This document shows positions 33,888 to 42,933 of a DNA stretch of 64,000 nucleotides, piece by piece; within the stretch, counting starts at the first letter, position 1; each line of letters opens with the position of its first letter. The stretch is taken from assembly GCF_013449375.1 (NCBI RefSeq), contig NZ_JACDRR010000028.1, positions 1-64,000 of the forward strand, read 5' to 3'. The notes under the pieces were generated by a model. That model was not told where the DNA came from, made no database searches, and saw nothing but the letters and a program-made list of their open reading frames with translations. The stretch is from Pectobacterium sp. CFBP8739. Lineage in GTDB: Bacteria > Pseudomonadota > Gammaproteobacteria > Enterobacterales > Enterobacteriaceae. Made by a program: the position numbers and the translations under genes.

Positions 33888-35501
33888 ATGAATAAGTCGA
33901 TACCGCTGAAAAAAACCGCGATCGCTTGGCCTGCTCTGCCGATAGCACGGGTCTATTCGCTTGTCGTGCCAATAGTCGTGTCGCTTGTCGTACCACTAAT
34001 TGTACCGCTGGCGCTGCTGGCCCTGTGGTATATCAGCACTCACTACGGTTGGATGCCCGCCCAGATTCTCCCGGCTCCTGACGTCGTCGCTAAAACCGCC
34101 GTCGAGCTTTGGCATAACGATCTTCTGCCGCAGCTTTTCATTAGCCTGCAACGGTTAGCCAGCGGCCTGCTGGCGGGGTTACTCGCAGGAACACTGCTCG
34201 GTGCGCTCATGGGTGCTTCACGTCGCGCTGAACATCTGTTGCACTCGGCGGTCTACGCGCTGGCACAGATCCCGACGCTGGGTTGGATCCCGCTATTTAT
34301 GGTGCTGTTCGGTATTGATGACGGCTTGAAACTCGCCGTCATCATCAAGGCGGTGATTATTCCGGTCACGCTGCATACGCAAACGGGCGTGCGTAATGTC
34401 CCGCCTGCGCTACAAGAAGTCGCTCGTACCCTGCGCCTGCCGTGGCACCAGCGCCTCATCAAGTTAACACTGCCTAGCACATTTCCCACCTGGCTAATCG
34501 GCTTACGGCTGGCGCTCTCACAGGCGTGGGTATCGCTAATCGTGGTCGAACTGCTCGCGTCGTCTCAGGGCATTGGCTACCTGCTGGTCTGGGGACGTCA
34601 GTTGTTCCAGCTAGACATTGTATTTGTCTGCATCGCCATCATCGGGCTGGCGGGACTGGCGATGGAGTGGGCAATCAACCAGTTAGAACGTCGTCTAGTT
34701 TTCTGGCCGCACCCGCCGCTTGGCCGCTTAACCTCGACGCCGTCTCGCCGCTTATCGGCGCTGGTTTTACCGTTCCTGCTTCTGCTGCTCTGGCAACAGG
34801 CCAGCCATCTTGGTTGGATCGACCCGTCACTGCTTCCCCCACCCGCCGACGTGTGGCACACGCTGCTGCAAGGCATGCGTGACGGTTCGCTCACCGACGC
34901 GATGCAGGCCAGTGTGACCCGTGTGCTAGCAGGTGCAGTATGCGGCATTGTCGCTGGCCTCATAGGTGGCGTACTGCTGGGGCTAAACGCCACCAGCGAC
35001 GCCCTCTTTACGCCCACGGTCGCGACGCTGCGCCAGATCGCGCTGTTTGCCTGGCTGCCGCTGCTGACTGCCTGGGTCGGTAACGACGAAGCTGGAAAAA
35101 TCACGTTTGTCGCGCTGGCTTCTTTCTTTCCGATGCTGGTAGCCTGCCATCGCGGCATCCGCCAGCGTTCAACAGCCTTACAGGAAGTCGCACAGGTGTT
35201 ACAGCTCCGCCTCTCGACCCGCTTGCGGGTACTGATTTTGCCTGGAGCCGCCCCCGCGATCTTCGCCGGTTTGCGCCTGTCGCTGATTTACGCCTGGCTT
35301 GGGACTATCGGCGCAGAATATTTCATGTCATCCGGTACTGGGATCGGCAGCCTGATGATCAACGCCCAACAGCTACTTGATATGCCCCTGATTATCAGCG
35401 GCATGCTGCTGATTGGATTAACGGGCGCGGTGCTCGACCGTGTCGGATTAGGTCTGGAACAACGGATGACGCGCTGGCGTTCCGCAGGAGAAATCGCATG
35501 A
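33888..35501 (+). CDS. atsB: AtsB-like fused double permease
   Basis: 537 residues, two tandem SsuC/TauC-type permease domains in one chain: the first (ILPAPDVVAKTAVELW, ALAQIPTLGWIPLFMVLFGIDDGLKLAVIIKAV), the second (LLPPPADVWHTLLQGM, TVATLRQIALFAWLPLLTAWVGNDEAGK). Most sulfonate systems use a homodimer of one 260-residue permease; fusion of two is the AtsB arrangement. The ATG at 33888 follows CGGGAATAAA. Near the N-terminus a 24-base tandem duplication (33957-34004) gives a repeated SLVVP segment in the first helix. It partners the ATPase that overlaps its stop. Confidence 0.85.
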   Translation: MNKSIPLKKTAIAWPALPIARVYSLVVPIVVSLVVPLIVPLALLALWYISTHYGWMPAQILPAPDVVAKTAVELWHNDLLPQLFISLQRLASGLLAGLLAGTLLGALMGASRRAEHLLHSAVYALAQIPTLGWIPLFMVLFGIDDGLKLAVIIKAVIIPVTLHTQTGVRNVPPALQEVARTLRLPWHQRLIKLTLPSTFPTWLIGLRLALSQAWVSLIVVELLASSQGIGYLLVWGRQLFQLDIVFVCIAIIGLAGLAMEWAINQLERRLVFWPHPPLGRLTSTPSRRLSALVLPFLLLLLWQQASHLGWIDPSLLPPPADVWHTLLQGMRDGSLTDAMQASVTRVLAGAVCGIVAGLIGGVLLGLNATSDALFTPTVATLRQIALFAWLPLLTAWVGNDEAGKITFVALASFFPMLVACHRGIRQRSTALQEVAQVLQLRLSTRLRVLILPGAAPAIFAGLRLSLIYAWLGTIGAEYFMSSGTGIGSLMINAQQLLDMPLIISGMLLIGLTGAVLDRVGLGLEQRMTRWRSAGEIA

Positions 35502-36307
35502 CGTCCACTCCCCTTGATGTGCCGCCGCCGGTCGTGCAGTTCGATCACCTTCGTAAACAGTTTCGCGTACAGGGTGAGACGCTGACGGTGATTGAGGATT
35601 TTTCCCTGTCGATTCACAGCGGCGAGCTGGTCGCCATTGTTGGCAGCAGCGGCTGCGGCAAATCCACGCTGTTGCGTATGTTGGTTGGCCTGGACAACGA
35701 CTATCAGGGACATGTGCTGGTCGAAGGAAACACCGTGCGCGGCATCGGACGTGAGCGCGGTATGGTGTTTCAGGAACCGCGCCTGTTTCCGTGGCTGACG
35801 GTACGGCAAAACATCGCGCTCGGGCTGGCGAATGAGTCAATCAACGACAAAGAACGAAAGCGCCTGATCGACCACTTTATTCAGCTCGTGCATTTGCAGG
35901 ATTTTGCCGATGCCCTGCCTGCCCAGCTTTCTGGCGGCATGGCCCAGCGTGTGGCTATCGCACGCGGACTCGTTGCCAATCCGCGAATCCTAATGCTGGA
36001 TGAACCGTTTGGTGCGCTGGATGCATTAACCCGCCAGCAGATGCAACAGGAGCTGCGCCGCATTCATCAGGCGGAGGGCACGACCACACTGCTGGTCACC
36101 CACGACGTCGAAGAAGCCGTCTATCTCGCCGATCGCGTCGTCGTGCTGGCACCACGACCGGGGCGCATCCGCCAGATTGCGACGATTTCGCTACCGCATC
36201 CGCGCCAGCGTGACAGCCAGATCTTCCACCAGCAGTGCAGCGACCTGCTCGCACTGCTGACACAGCCTGCCGATACGGCGGCCGCTTTCTCTTCTCTGAA
36301 CACGTAA
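35498..36307 (+). CDS. atsC: AtsC/SsuB-like ABC transporter ATPase
   Basis: 269 residues, overlapping the permease stop by four bases. Walker A GSSGCGKST, Q-loop MVFQEPRLFPWL, signature LSGGMAQR, Walker B LMLDEPFGALD and the H-loop TLLVTHDVEEAVYLADRVVVL are complete. It belongs to the NitT/TauT ATPase family that energises import of sulfonates, taurine or sulfate esters. It is followed 16 bases later by the arylsulfotransferase gene. Confidence 0.88.
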   Translation: MTSTPLDVPPPVVQFDHLRKQFRVQGETLTVIEDFSLSIHSGELVAIVGSSGCGKSTLLRMLVGLDNDYQGHVLVEGNTVRGIGRERGMVFQEPRLFPWLTVRQNIALGLANESINDKERKRLIDHFIQLVHLQDFADALPAQLSGGMAQRVAIARGLVANPRILMLDEPFGALDALTRQQMQQELRRIHQAEGTTTLLVTHDVEEAVYLADRVVVLAPRPGRIRQIATISLPHPRQRDSQIFHQQCSDLLALLTQPADTAAAFSSLNT

Positions 36308-36323
36308 CTACTGGAGCACCATT

Positions 36324-38117
36324 ATGGGACACCCTTCCGTCTACCCGACCGGCACAACGATTTACAACCCGGAAAAAGCCTGGGGCGGCTACACCGTCTT
36401 TCAGGCGTTGGAACGCGGTGCCGTGCTGGTGGATATGAACGGCACCGAACTGCGCCTGTGGGAAGGCCTGCACGGCTTCCCCAACAAAATCCTGCCCGGC
36501 GGTTACATCCTCGGGCATAGCGGCGAACGCGATTCGCGCTACGGCATGCAGGACATGGTCGATCTGATTCAGGTGGACTGGGACGGCAACGTCGTCTGGA
36601 AATTTAACGGCTATGAACACATCACCGACCCCGACCTTCCGCCTGAATGGATGGCGCGCGTCCATCATGATTATCAACGCAGCGGTAATCCGGTCGGCTA
36701 CTACGCACCAGGTCAGGAACCGCAGTCGATTGGCGGTAACACGCTATTGCTGGCGCACACCAACCTGCACAATGAACGCATCAGCGACAAACTACTGCTC
36801 GACGACACCATCATCGAGGTGGACTGGGAAGGTAACATCTTGTGGGAATGGCGTTGCAGCGACCATTTCGATGAACTGGGCTTTGACGACGACGCGAAAA
36901 CCGCGCTGTACAACAATCCTAACCTGCGCAAAAGCGGCGGCGGGATGGGCGACTGGATGCACATCAACTCCATGTCGGCACTCGGCCCCAATCCGTGGTT
37001 CGATCAAGGCGATACCCGTTTCCACCCAGATAACATCATCTGGGACGCGCGCGAGTCCAACATCATCGCCATCATCGACAAGCAGAGCGGCCATATCGTC
37101 TGGCAGCTTGGCCCGAATTACAACACGCCGGAACTCAAACACATTGGCTGGATAATCGGCCAGCATCACGCACATATGATCCCCGCAGGCTTGCCGGGCG
37201 CGGGCAATATTCTGGTGTTTGATAACGGCGGCTGGGCAGGCTACGGCGCGCCCAATCCGGCATCGGCCGACGGAGTGAAAAACGCCTGGCGTGACTATTC
37301 CCGCGTGCTGGAAATCAACCCGGTGACGCTGGATATTGTCTGGCGCTACTCACCCTACGAAGCGGGTATTCCACACCCGACCGATGCCTTCCGTTTTTAC
37401 AGCCCGTACATCAGTAATATCCAGCGCCTGCCGAACGGCAATACGCTAATTAATGAAGGCGCCAACGGTCGACTATTTGAAGTCACCGTCGATCACGAGA
37501 TTGTTTGGGAGTTTATTTCCCCCTACTGGGGTAAGACGGTGAACACCAACATGCTGTATCGCGCCTACCGCGTACCCTACGACTGGGTGCCACAGCTGTC
37601 ACGTCCACAGGAAACCCCGGTGATCGCCCCCGATAACACCCAGCTACGTCAGCCCGGCGCCGCTGCGCCCGGCTTCGCCAGCGTGATTCGTATTGACGGC
37701 ACGCGCCCCTACAAGAAGAGCGGCGATGCCCTGTGCGTCGCAACCGACAGCGAAGACCTCAAGCGCAGTCCGAAGCTCTTTGCTGTCAACCGCGAGCGCT
37801 TTGCCCCACTGGCCGCCGACGACTGGCCTGCACTGACAACCCAACAGGGTCCACAACTGCTGTTGGTCGGCGCAGAGCGCTGCGTCCACTGCAAAAGCCT
37901 CTACCGCCAGCTAGAAACGATCCTGGATAACGAGGAATATCGCCAGTTGCAGAGCCATTATCTGGACGCCGATCATCACATTACCCTGACGGAAAAATTG
38001 GTGGTCAGAACGTTGCCGACCTTACTCTGGATCGAAAACGGTGAAGAGCTTGCTCGCTTAAGCGGCGCACAGCAGCCCGAACGCCTGCGCCAGTGGCTTG
38101 TCGCTCAACAGAGATAA
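36324..38117 (+). CDS. astA: Arylsulfotransferase with C-terminal thioredoxin-like domain
   Basis: 597 residues. The first 440 form an ASST beta-propeller: YNPEKAWGGYTVFQAL, VDMNGTELRLWEG, IQVDWDGNVVWKF, IIEVDWEGNILWEW, DWMHINSMSALG, GQHHAHMIPAG and INEGANGRLFEV. DWMHINS and QHHAH hold the conserved catalytic and binding histidines. There is no signal peptide, so it works in the cytoplasm on imported esters, unlike periplasmic DsbL-dependent ASST. The last 110 residues look like a thioredoxin fold with a CVHC active site and a VRTLPTLLWIENGEEL cis-Pro strand. It should transfer sulfate from aryl esters to another phenol, releasing the aromatic for sulfur scavenging. Close partner of the AtsRBC-like importer. 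Confidence 0.85.
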   Translation: MGHPSVYPTGTTIYNPEKAWGGYTVFQALERGAVLVDMNGTELRLWEGLHGFPNKILPGGYILGHSGERDSRYGMQDMVDLIQVDWDGNVVWKFNGYEHITDPDLPPEWMARVHHDYQRSGNPVGYYAPGQEPQSIGGNTLLLAHTNLHNERISDKLLLDDTIIEVDWEGNILWEWRCSDHFDELGFDDDAKTALYNNPNLRKSGGGMGDWMHINSMSALGPNPWFDQGDTRFHPDNIIWDARESNIIAIIDKQSGHIVWQLGPNYNTPELKHIGWIIGQHHAHMIPAGLPGAGNILVFDNGGWAGYGAPNPASADGVKNAWRDYSRVLEINPVTLDIVWRYSPYEAGIPHPTDAFRFYSPYISNIQRLPNGNTLINEGANGRLFEVTVDHEIVWEFISPYWGKTVNTNMLYRAYRVPYDWVPQLSRPQETPVIAPDNTQLRQPGAAAPGFASVIRIDGTRPYKKSGDALCVATDSEDLKRSPKLFAVNRERFAPLAADDWPALTTQQGPQLLLVGAERCVHCKSLYRQLETILDNEEYRQLQSHYLDADHHITLTEKLVVRTLPTLLWIENGEELARLSGAQQPERLRQWLVAQQR

Positions 38118-38130
38118 ATCTCACGTCTTA

Positions 38131-38159
38131 ACGCGATCTCGCTCTCAGTGAGATCGCGT
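38131..38159 (+). terminator. Hairpin after astA
   Basis: ACGCGATCTC pairs perfectly with GAGATCGCGT around a nine-base loop, 14 bases after the astA stop. The U-tract is poor, but it separates two transcription units. Confidence 0.5.
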
Positions 38160-38369
38160 CTATCTATCTGTACACTGGCTCTTACACAAATGCCTCAACT
38201 TGCGGCGGTTGATATCCGGCTTAAAAAATTATGCAGCGGTGGGCGTGGCCGCCGAGTGAGCGGCATCAATGCGCCAATTTATACGCGTTAGATCACATTT
38301 CCTTTGCATCACTTCATTGCATTTTGTTATGTTATTACATATCGATTCACGCTAACCGTATACATAGCC

Positions 38370-39209
38370 ATGACCAATTGGGACAGACACACAGACGCTA
38401 TTCTTCAGGTAGAAAACCTCAGCCTGTCTATTGCCGGTGAAACCAAAGTCAGCGATATCAGCTTTACGCTGTCCGCGGGCGAGCGTGTCTGTTTACTCGG
38501 CGCATCCGGTTCCGGTAAGTCTCTCACCGCCAAAGCGATCATCGGCACACCGCCAGCAGGCTGTCAGAGTCGCGGCAGTATTCGAATCAATGGTGAAGAC
38601 GTCAGCCAGTTGAAAGCCCTGGCGCGCCCGCAGGCCGGACGCGTCTCTGCCGTGTTCCAAGACTCGGCAACAGCGCTTAATCCCCTCATGCCGCTGGGAA
38701 AACAGCTGTCATTGGCGTTGAAAACCCCCTCTTCCGCTGAACTTTCTGCGCTGCTTAGCGCCATGAAGCTGGATGATATTCCCAACCTGTTGCAACGCTA
38801 TCCTGCCGAACTGTCCGGCGGACAGCGCCAGCGCATTTGTATTACCCTCGCCCTACTCGGAAAAACGCGCCTGCTGGTGGCGGATGAACCCACAACCGCG
38901 CTGGATGTCATGACCCAGCAGCAGGTATTGCAGGTCTTACAGGAACGTAGCGTGCAGCCGGATGCACCCGCCCTGCTGTTTATTACGCATGATATCGCTG
39001 TCGCCGCCCAGCTCTGCCAACGCGGTCTGGTGATGGAGAACGGGCAGATCGTAGAATCCGGCAGTATGCTGCAATTGCTGAATGCGCCACAGCAGCCGTA
39101 TACCCGCAGTCTGGTCGCTGCCGCCCGTCGCGCTGACACGCTTTTATCCGACAATGTGTTACTGACAAATGTACGGCCTTCAGCCGCTGTAGGAGCACTT
39201 GCCGGATGA
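38370..39209 (+). CDS. ABC transporter ATPase, DppD/NikD/CntD-like
   Basis: 279 residues from the ATG at 38370. Walker A GASGSGKS, AVFQDSATALNPLMPLG as Q-loop, signature LSGGQRQR, Walker B LLVADEPTTALD and LLFITHDIAVAAQLCQRGLVMENGQIVE are typical of the first ATPase of peptide/nickel/opine importers. The C-terminal extension lacks the usual cysteine cluster of OppD/DppD iron-sulfur sites. First gene of a five-gene operon with the second ATPase overlapping it by four bases. Confidence 0.87.
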   Translation: MTNWDRHTDAILQVENLSLSIAGETKVSDISFTLSAGERVCLLGASGSGKSLTAKAIIGTPPAGCQSRGSIRINGEDVSQLKALARPQAGRVSAVFQDSATALNPLMPLGKQLSLALKTPSSAELSALLSAMKLDDIPNLLQRYPAELSGGQRQRICITLALLGKTRLLVADEPTTALDVMTQQQVLQVLQERSVQPDAPALLFITHDIAVAAQLCQRGLVMENGQIVESGSMLQLLNAPQQPYTRSLVAAARRADTLLSDNVLLTNVRPSAAVGALAG

Positions 39210-40042
39210 ACCACCACCTGCATGCGGTTCCCACGCCGTTTTTAAGCCTCGAACACGTCAGTCGCTATCGCCAGACGTCACGTTTACCGTGGCAAAAGGC
39301 GGAGCCTGCTAGCGCCATTTTTCACGACCTATCGCTGAATCTGCAACAGCATGAACGCGTCGGTCTGGTTGGCGCTTCCGGCTGTGGCAAATCCACGCTG
39401 CTGAGAACCCTGCTCGCGCTTGAAGCGCCGGACGGTGGCGCAGTGTACTGCGACGGCAACCTGATTACGTCCGGTTCGGTGCGCTCACTACTTTGGTATC
39501 GCCGCCGCGTTCAGTATATTCCGCAGGATCCAGCCGGTTCCCTTGCGCCACGCCAGCGCGTCGCCGACCTCCTCATTGAGCCGCTGAAACGACTCCGTCC
39601 CGATGAACGTTGGCGCATCAGTGAAAATCATTCGGCCCGCCTGCGTGACGTCATGGATCAGGTGGGGCTAAGCGCCACGCTTCTGGACAAGGTCGCCGGC
39701 CAGCTTTCCGGTGGGCAGGCACAGCGCGTCGCGCTGGCACGAGCGCTAATGGTTCAGCCCGAATTTTTACTGGCGGATGAGCCCGTCAGCGGCCTGGATC
39801 TGCCGCTGCGTGAACAGGTTAAAACCCTGCTACAACAGGTTGCCGAACAAAACAAGATGGGCCTGCTGATGGTATCGCACGATATTTCCATGCTCGCCGG
39901 GCTGTGCGACAGAATGCTAGTCATGGATAACGGCCGCATCATCGAAGATCGCCCGACAACTGACGTGCTGGCCTCACCACAGCAGGCGCACACCGCCCGT
40001 CTATTGCAGGCGGTACCCGCGCTATCGACCTTCGGCTATTAG
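39206..40042 (+). CDS. ABC transporter ATPase, DppF/NikE/CntF-like
   Basis: 278 residues, overlapping the previous stop (ATGA). Walker A GASGCGKST, YIPQDPAGSLAPRQRVADLL as Q-loop, signature LSGGQAQR, Walker B FLLADEPVSGLD, and MGLLMVSHDISMLAGLCDRMLVMDNG. Forms the second ATPase subunit of the importer. Confidence 0.87.
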   Translation: MNHHLHAVPTPFLSLEHVSRYRQTSRLPWQKAEPASAIFHDLSLNLQQHERVGLVGASGCGKSTLLRTLLALEAPDGGAVYCDGNLITSGSVRSLLWYRRRVQYIPQDPAGSLAPRQRVADLLIEPLKRLRPDERWRISENHSARLRDVMDQVGLSATLLDKVAGQLSGGQAQRVALARALMVQPEFLLADEPVSGLDLPLREQVKTLLQQVAEQNKMGLLMVSHDISMLAGLCDRMLVMDNGRIIEDRPTTDVLASPQQAHTARLLQAVPALSTFGY

Positions 40043-40125
40043 CTCGCCGAAAACGCGCTTTTCACAATAAAATATCGCTTTGATAACACATTCCCCATAA
40101 CGGGCTTTTTATAACGGATGATTGA

Positions 40126-41373
40126 ATGTCAGACCTTACCGCCAGCCGCACTCCACGACCTTACCCGCCACTGCTTCTGGGCAGCCAGCTTGTTTTCAAC
40201 ATTGGTTTTTATGCCGTCGTGCCATTTCTGGCAATTTTCTTACGCGATGACATGCTGCTTTCCGGCTGGGCCATCGGGCTGGTGATTGGCTTACGCACCT
40301 TTTCTCAGCAGGGCATGTTCTTAGTCGGTGGTGCGCTGGCCGATCGCTTTGGTGCGCGCGTGATCATCCTATGCGGCTGCATCGTGCGTATCAGCGGCTA
40401 TCTCCTGCTGGCACTGGGCGATTCGCTATGGCCGATTATTCTCGGTGCCTGTCTGACCGGCGTCGGCGGTGCGCTGTTCTCCCCCGCGATTGAAGCATTA
40501 CTGGCACAGGCCGGTACGCAAAGTGAAAAAGAGGGAAAACGCAGTCGCTCCGAGTGGTTCGCCCTGTTTGCCATTTGCGGCGAGTTAGGCGCGGTGTTGG
40601 GGCCACTACTCGGTTCCGTTCTGGCTGGGTACGGATTCCAGCGCGTGGCGCTTGCCGGTGCGGGCGTCTTTGTCATCGCACTCATTGTCCTGTTTTTCAG
40701 CCTGCCGCCGACGCAGCGTAATCGGGGAGAATTGCAGATTGCCCCGTGGTGGGAAACGTTCCGCCAGCGGCGCTTTGTGGTATTCATTATTGCTTACAGC
40801 GCTTACCTGTTCAGCTACAACCAGCTCTATCTGGCGCTGCCGGTTGAACTACACCGCTCCGGCAGCAGCGAGAAAGACCTCGGGCCGCTGTTTGTCCTGG
40901 CGTCACTGCTGGTCATTGTATTACAGCTTCCTTTGGCGCGTTTTGCTCGCCGGATGGGTGCGGCACGTATGCTGCCGCTGGGCTTCGCGTTGCTGTCTGC
41001 CTCGTTCCTTAGCGTCGCACTGTTTGCCTCCAGCACGCCGCCAGAAGGATGGCAGCGCCTGCTTCCGGCTATCTCATTTATTACCCTGTTAACACTGGGG
41101 CAGATGTTAATCGTCCCCGTTGGCATGGATCTCATCCCGCGTTTTGCCAACAACCAGAACCTGGGGGCGCACTATGGCGCGCTGGCATCGATGGGCGGCA
41201 TTGCTGTTCTGCTCGGTAACTTTATCCTCGGCAGCCAGCTCGATCGCGCGCTGACGCCATCGCCACAGGCCGCTATTCCGTGGGTGCTGCTCGCGGCGGT
41301 GCCGCTGTGCAGTTCGCTGGCGATGATGGTTATCTGCCGCCCGTTTAAATCCGCTTCAACTGTGAATGAATAA
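40126..41373 (+). CDS. MFS transporter within peptide/opine ABC operon
   Basis: 415 residues with about 12 helices. LLLGSQLVFNIGFYAVVPFLAIFLRDD, GLRTFSQQGMFLVGGALADRFGAR (the conserved loop 2-3 motif), and GACLTGVGGALFSPAIEALLA mark an MdtH-type drug/metabolite exporter. Finding such an exporter inside a five-gene ABC importer operon recalls the staphylopine system, where CntE exports the opine and CntABCDF re-imports the metal complex. No opine synthase gene is adjacent. The substrate is therefore unknown. Confidence 0.87.
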   Translation: MSDLTASRTPRPYPPLLLGSQLVFNIGFYAVVPFLAIFLRDDMLLSGWAIGLVIGLRTFSQQGMFLVGGALADRFGARVIILCGCIVRISGYLLLALGDSLWPIILGACLTGVGGALFSPAIEALLAQAGTQSEKEGKRSRSEWFALFAICGELGAVLGPLLGSVLAGYGFQRVALAGAGVFVIALIVLFFSLPPTQRNRGELQIAPWWETFRQRRFVVFIIAYSAYLFSYNQLYLALPVELHRSGSSEKDLGPLFVLASLLVIVLQLPLARFARRMGAARMLPLGFALLSASFLSVALFASSTPPEGWQRLLPAISFITLLTLGQMLIVPVGMDLIPRFANNQNLGAHYGALASMGGIAVLLGNFILGSQLDRALTPSPQAAIPWVLLAAVPLCSSLAMMVICRPFKSASTVNE

Positions 41374-41383
41374 GGACAGACTG

Positions 41384-42895
41384 ATGAATATGCGTAATCG
41401 CCTGTGGCCTGTTTCCGGCCTGCTATCAGCCACGCTGCTGCTTTCAGGCTGCTTCAACGAGCCGGAGGAAAAGCACACCTCGCATCATGACGGTCGCATC
41501 AAACTGGCAATGCTTCAACCGCCGCGCTCTGGCCTGACGCCGCTGAGCGATGATGCCTTTAAGCTGTCGCGCTGGAGCACGGCAGAAACGCTGGTGGTGC
41601 TCGACAAACTCGGCGAAGCCCAACCCGCGTTGGCGACAAAATGGCAGCAGATCGATGATAAATCCTGGCGTTTTGAACTGCGCCCCAACGTCCATTTTCA
41701 CGATAACACCACGTTAAACGCCGCCACAGTGGTTAACGCACTCACCGTAGCATCCACCGCTGCTCCCAAGCCGCGTATTCTGGACGGCGTGCAGTTAACG
41801 GTGAAAGCCGATGGCGATAACGCCGTGATTGTTTCTACCGCTAAAGCGGATCCGTTGCTGCCTCAGCGCTTATCCAGCCCGCAGTTAGCGATTCTCTCCA
41901 CCGCGGCATACGGTAAAAATGGCGTCGTTAACCCGATCAATACCGGAAGCGGCCCGTTTGTTCTGCGTAGCGTCAGTGGCACCAGCAGCGCGGTACTGGA
42001 CAGATTCGACGGTTACTGGGGTGAGAAAGCACAGGCCAGCGGCATCGATGTCAGCTTTGTTTCTGACGGCACCGCGCGCGCGGCTGCATTGCGTACCGGC
42101 ACAGCAGACATTGTCGAAGCCATTCCGGTTTCTCAGGCACCGCTGTTGGATCAATCGCTGGTGCATGAAGTCCCGATGCCGCGCACCAATACGCTATATC
42201 TGAATACGCGCCAAGGTGTGATGCAAGATCCCGCGATGCGTGCAGCCGTGCGTGATGCGATCAATCGCCAACAGTTGGTGGATAACGTCTATGAGAAGCG
42301 TGCCGATATCGCGCAGGGTCTGTTAGGTCCCGCACTACCGTGGGCGGCGGAACTGCGCCAGCCGGTGGCGAATCCGGTCAAAGCCGGTACACCTGCGGGG
42401 GCGACGATCACGCTGGCCACCTTCAGCGATCGCGCCGAGCTGCCTGAGGTGGCGGTCTATCTGGCGCAGCAGCTTACCGCCGCGGGATTTACGGTGAAAC
42501 AGGTGGTGCGTGAGTATGCACAGATTGAGTCCGACGCGCTGGCAGGCAAATTTGACGCCTTTATTTTATCCCGCGCGACGGTGCTGGATTCCGGCGATCC
42601 GGTGGCTTATCTGTACAGCGATTTTGCCTGCGAAGGGTCGTTCAACATCGCGCAGCTGTGCCACCCAGAGATCGATCAGGCGTTACAAAAAGCGGCTGCG
42701 ATTCCAGCGGGTGAAGCTCGTCGTCAGGCCATCATGCAGGTAGAGAATCTGATCCTTGCCAGTGATGCCGCGATCCCAATGCTGCATGAACGCGTGATTC
42801 AAGGTGAGAGCGCACAGGTAAAGGACGCCCTGCGTGACCCGCGTGAACGTACGCTGATTAACGCCGCTACGCACATTGTCGCCAGCGCTAAATAA
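41384..42895 (+). CDS. Peptide/nickel/opine-type ABC binding lipoprotein
   Basis: 503 residues. The ATG at 41384 follows AAGGACAG; an ATG at 41366 overlapping the MFS stop is less likely. The signal peptide ends in the lipobox LLLSGC, so the protein is membrane-anchored. The SBP type-5 fold is clear (STAETLVVLDKLGEAQPALATKW, WRFELRPNVHFHDNTTLNAATVV, INTGSGPFVLRS, RADIAQGLLGPALPW). A His-rich EEKHTSHHDGR segment just after the lipid cysteine could bind a metal ion. It is shorter than NikA or OppA by little. Same operon as two ATPases, an MFS exporter and a fused permease. Confidence 0.87.
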   Translation: MNMRNRLWPVSGLLSATLLLSGCFNEPEEKHTSHHDGRIKLAMLQPPRSGLTPLSDDAFKLSRWSTAETLVVLDKLGEAQPALATKWQQIDDKSWRFELRPNVHFHDNTTLNAATVVNALTVASTAAPKPRILDGVQLTVKADGDNAVIVSTAKADPLLPQRLSSPQLAILSTAAYGKNGVVNPINTGSGPFVLRSVSGTSSAVLDRFDGYWGEKAQASGIDVSFVSDGTARAAALRTGTADIVEAIPVSQAPLLDQSLVHEVPMPRTNTLYLNTRQGVMQDPAMRAAVRDAINRQQLVDNVYEKRADIAQGLLGPALPWAAELRQPVANPVKAGTPAGATITLATFSDRAELPEVAVYLAQQLTAAGFTVKQVVREYAQIESDALAGKFDAFILSRATVLDSGDPVAYLYSDFACEGSFNIAQLCHPEIDQALQKAAAIPAGEARRQAIMQVENLILASDAAIPMLHERVIQGESAQVKDALRDPRERTLINAATHIVASAK

Positions 42896-42933
42896 CGGGT
42901 AACCCGCCCAGTAACCAGAAAGATGACGAGTTT

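Noticed and set aside
34598-35158. Long antisense open frame opposite the fused permease gene
   Set aside because: It mirrors the codon structure of a GC-rich gene; the plus strand has clear permease motifs and the antisense product has none.
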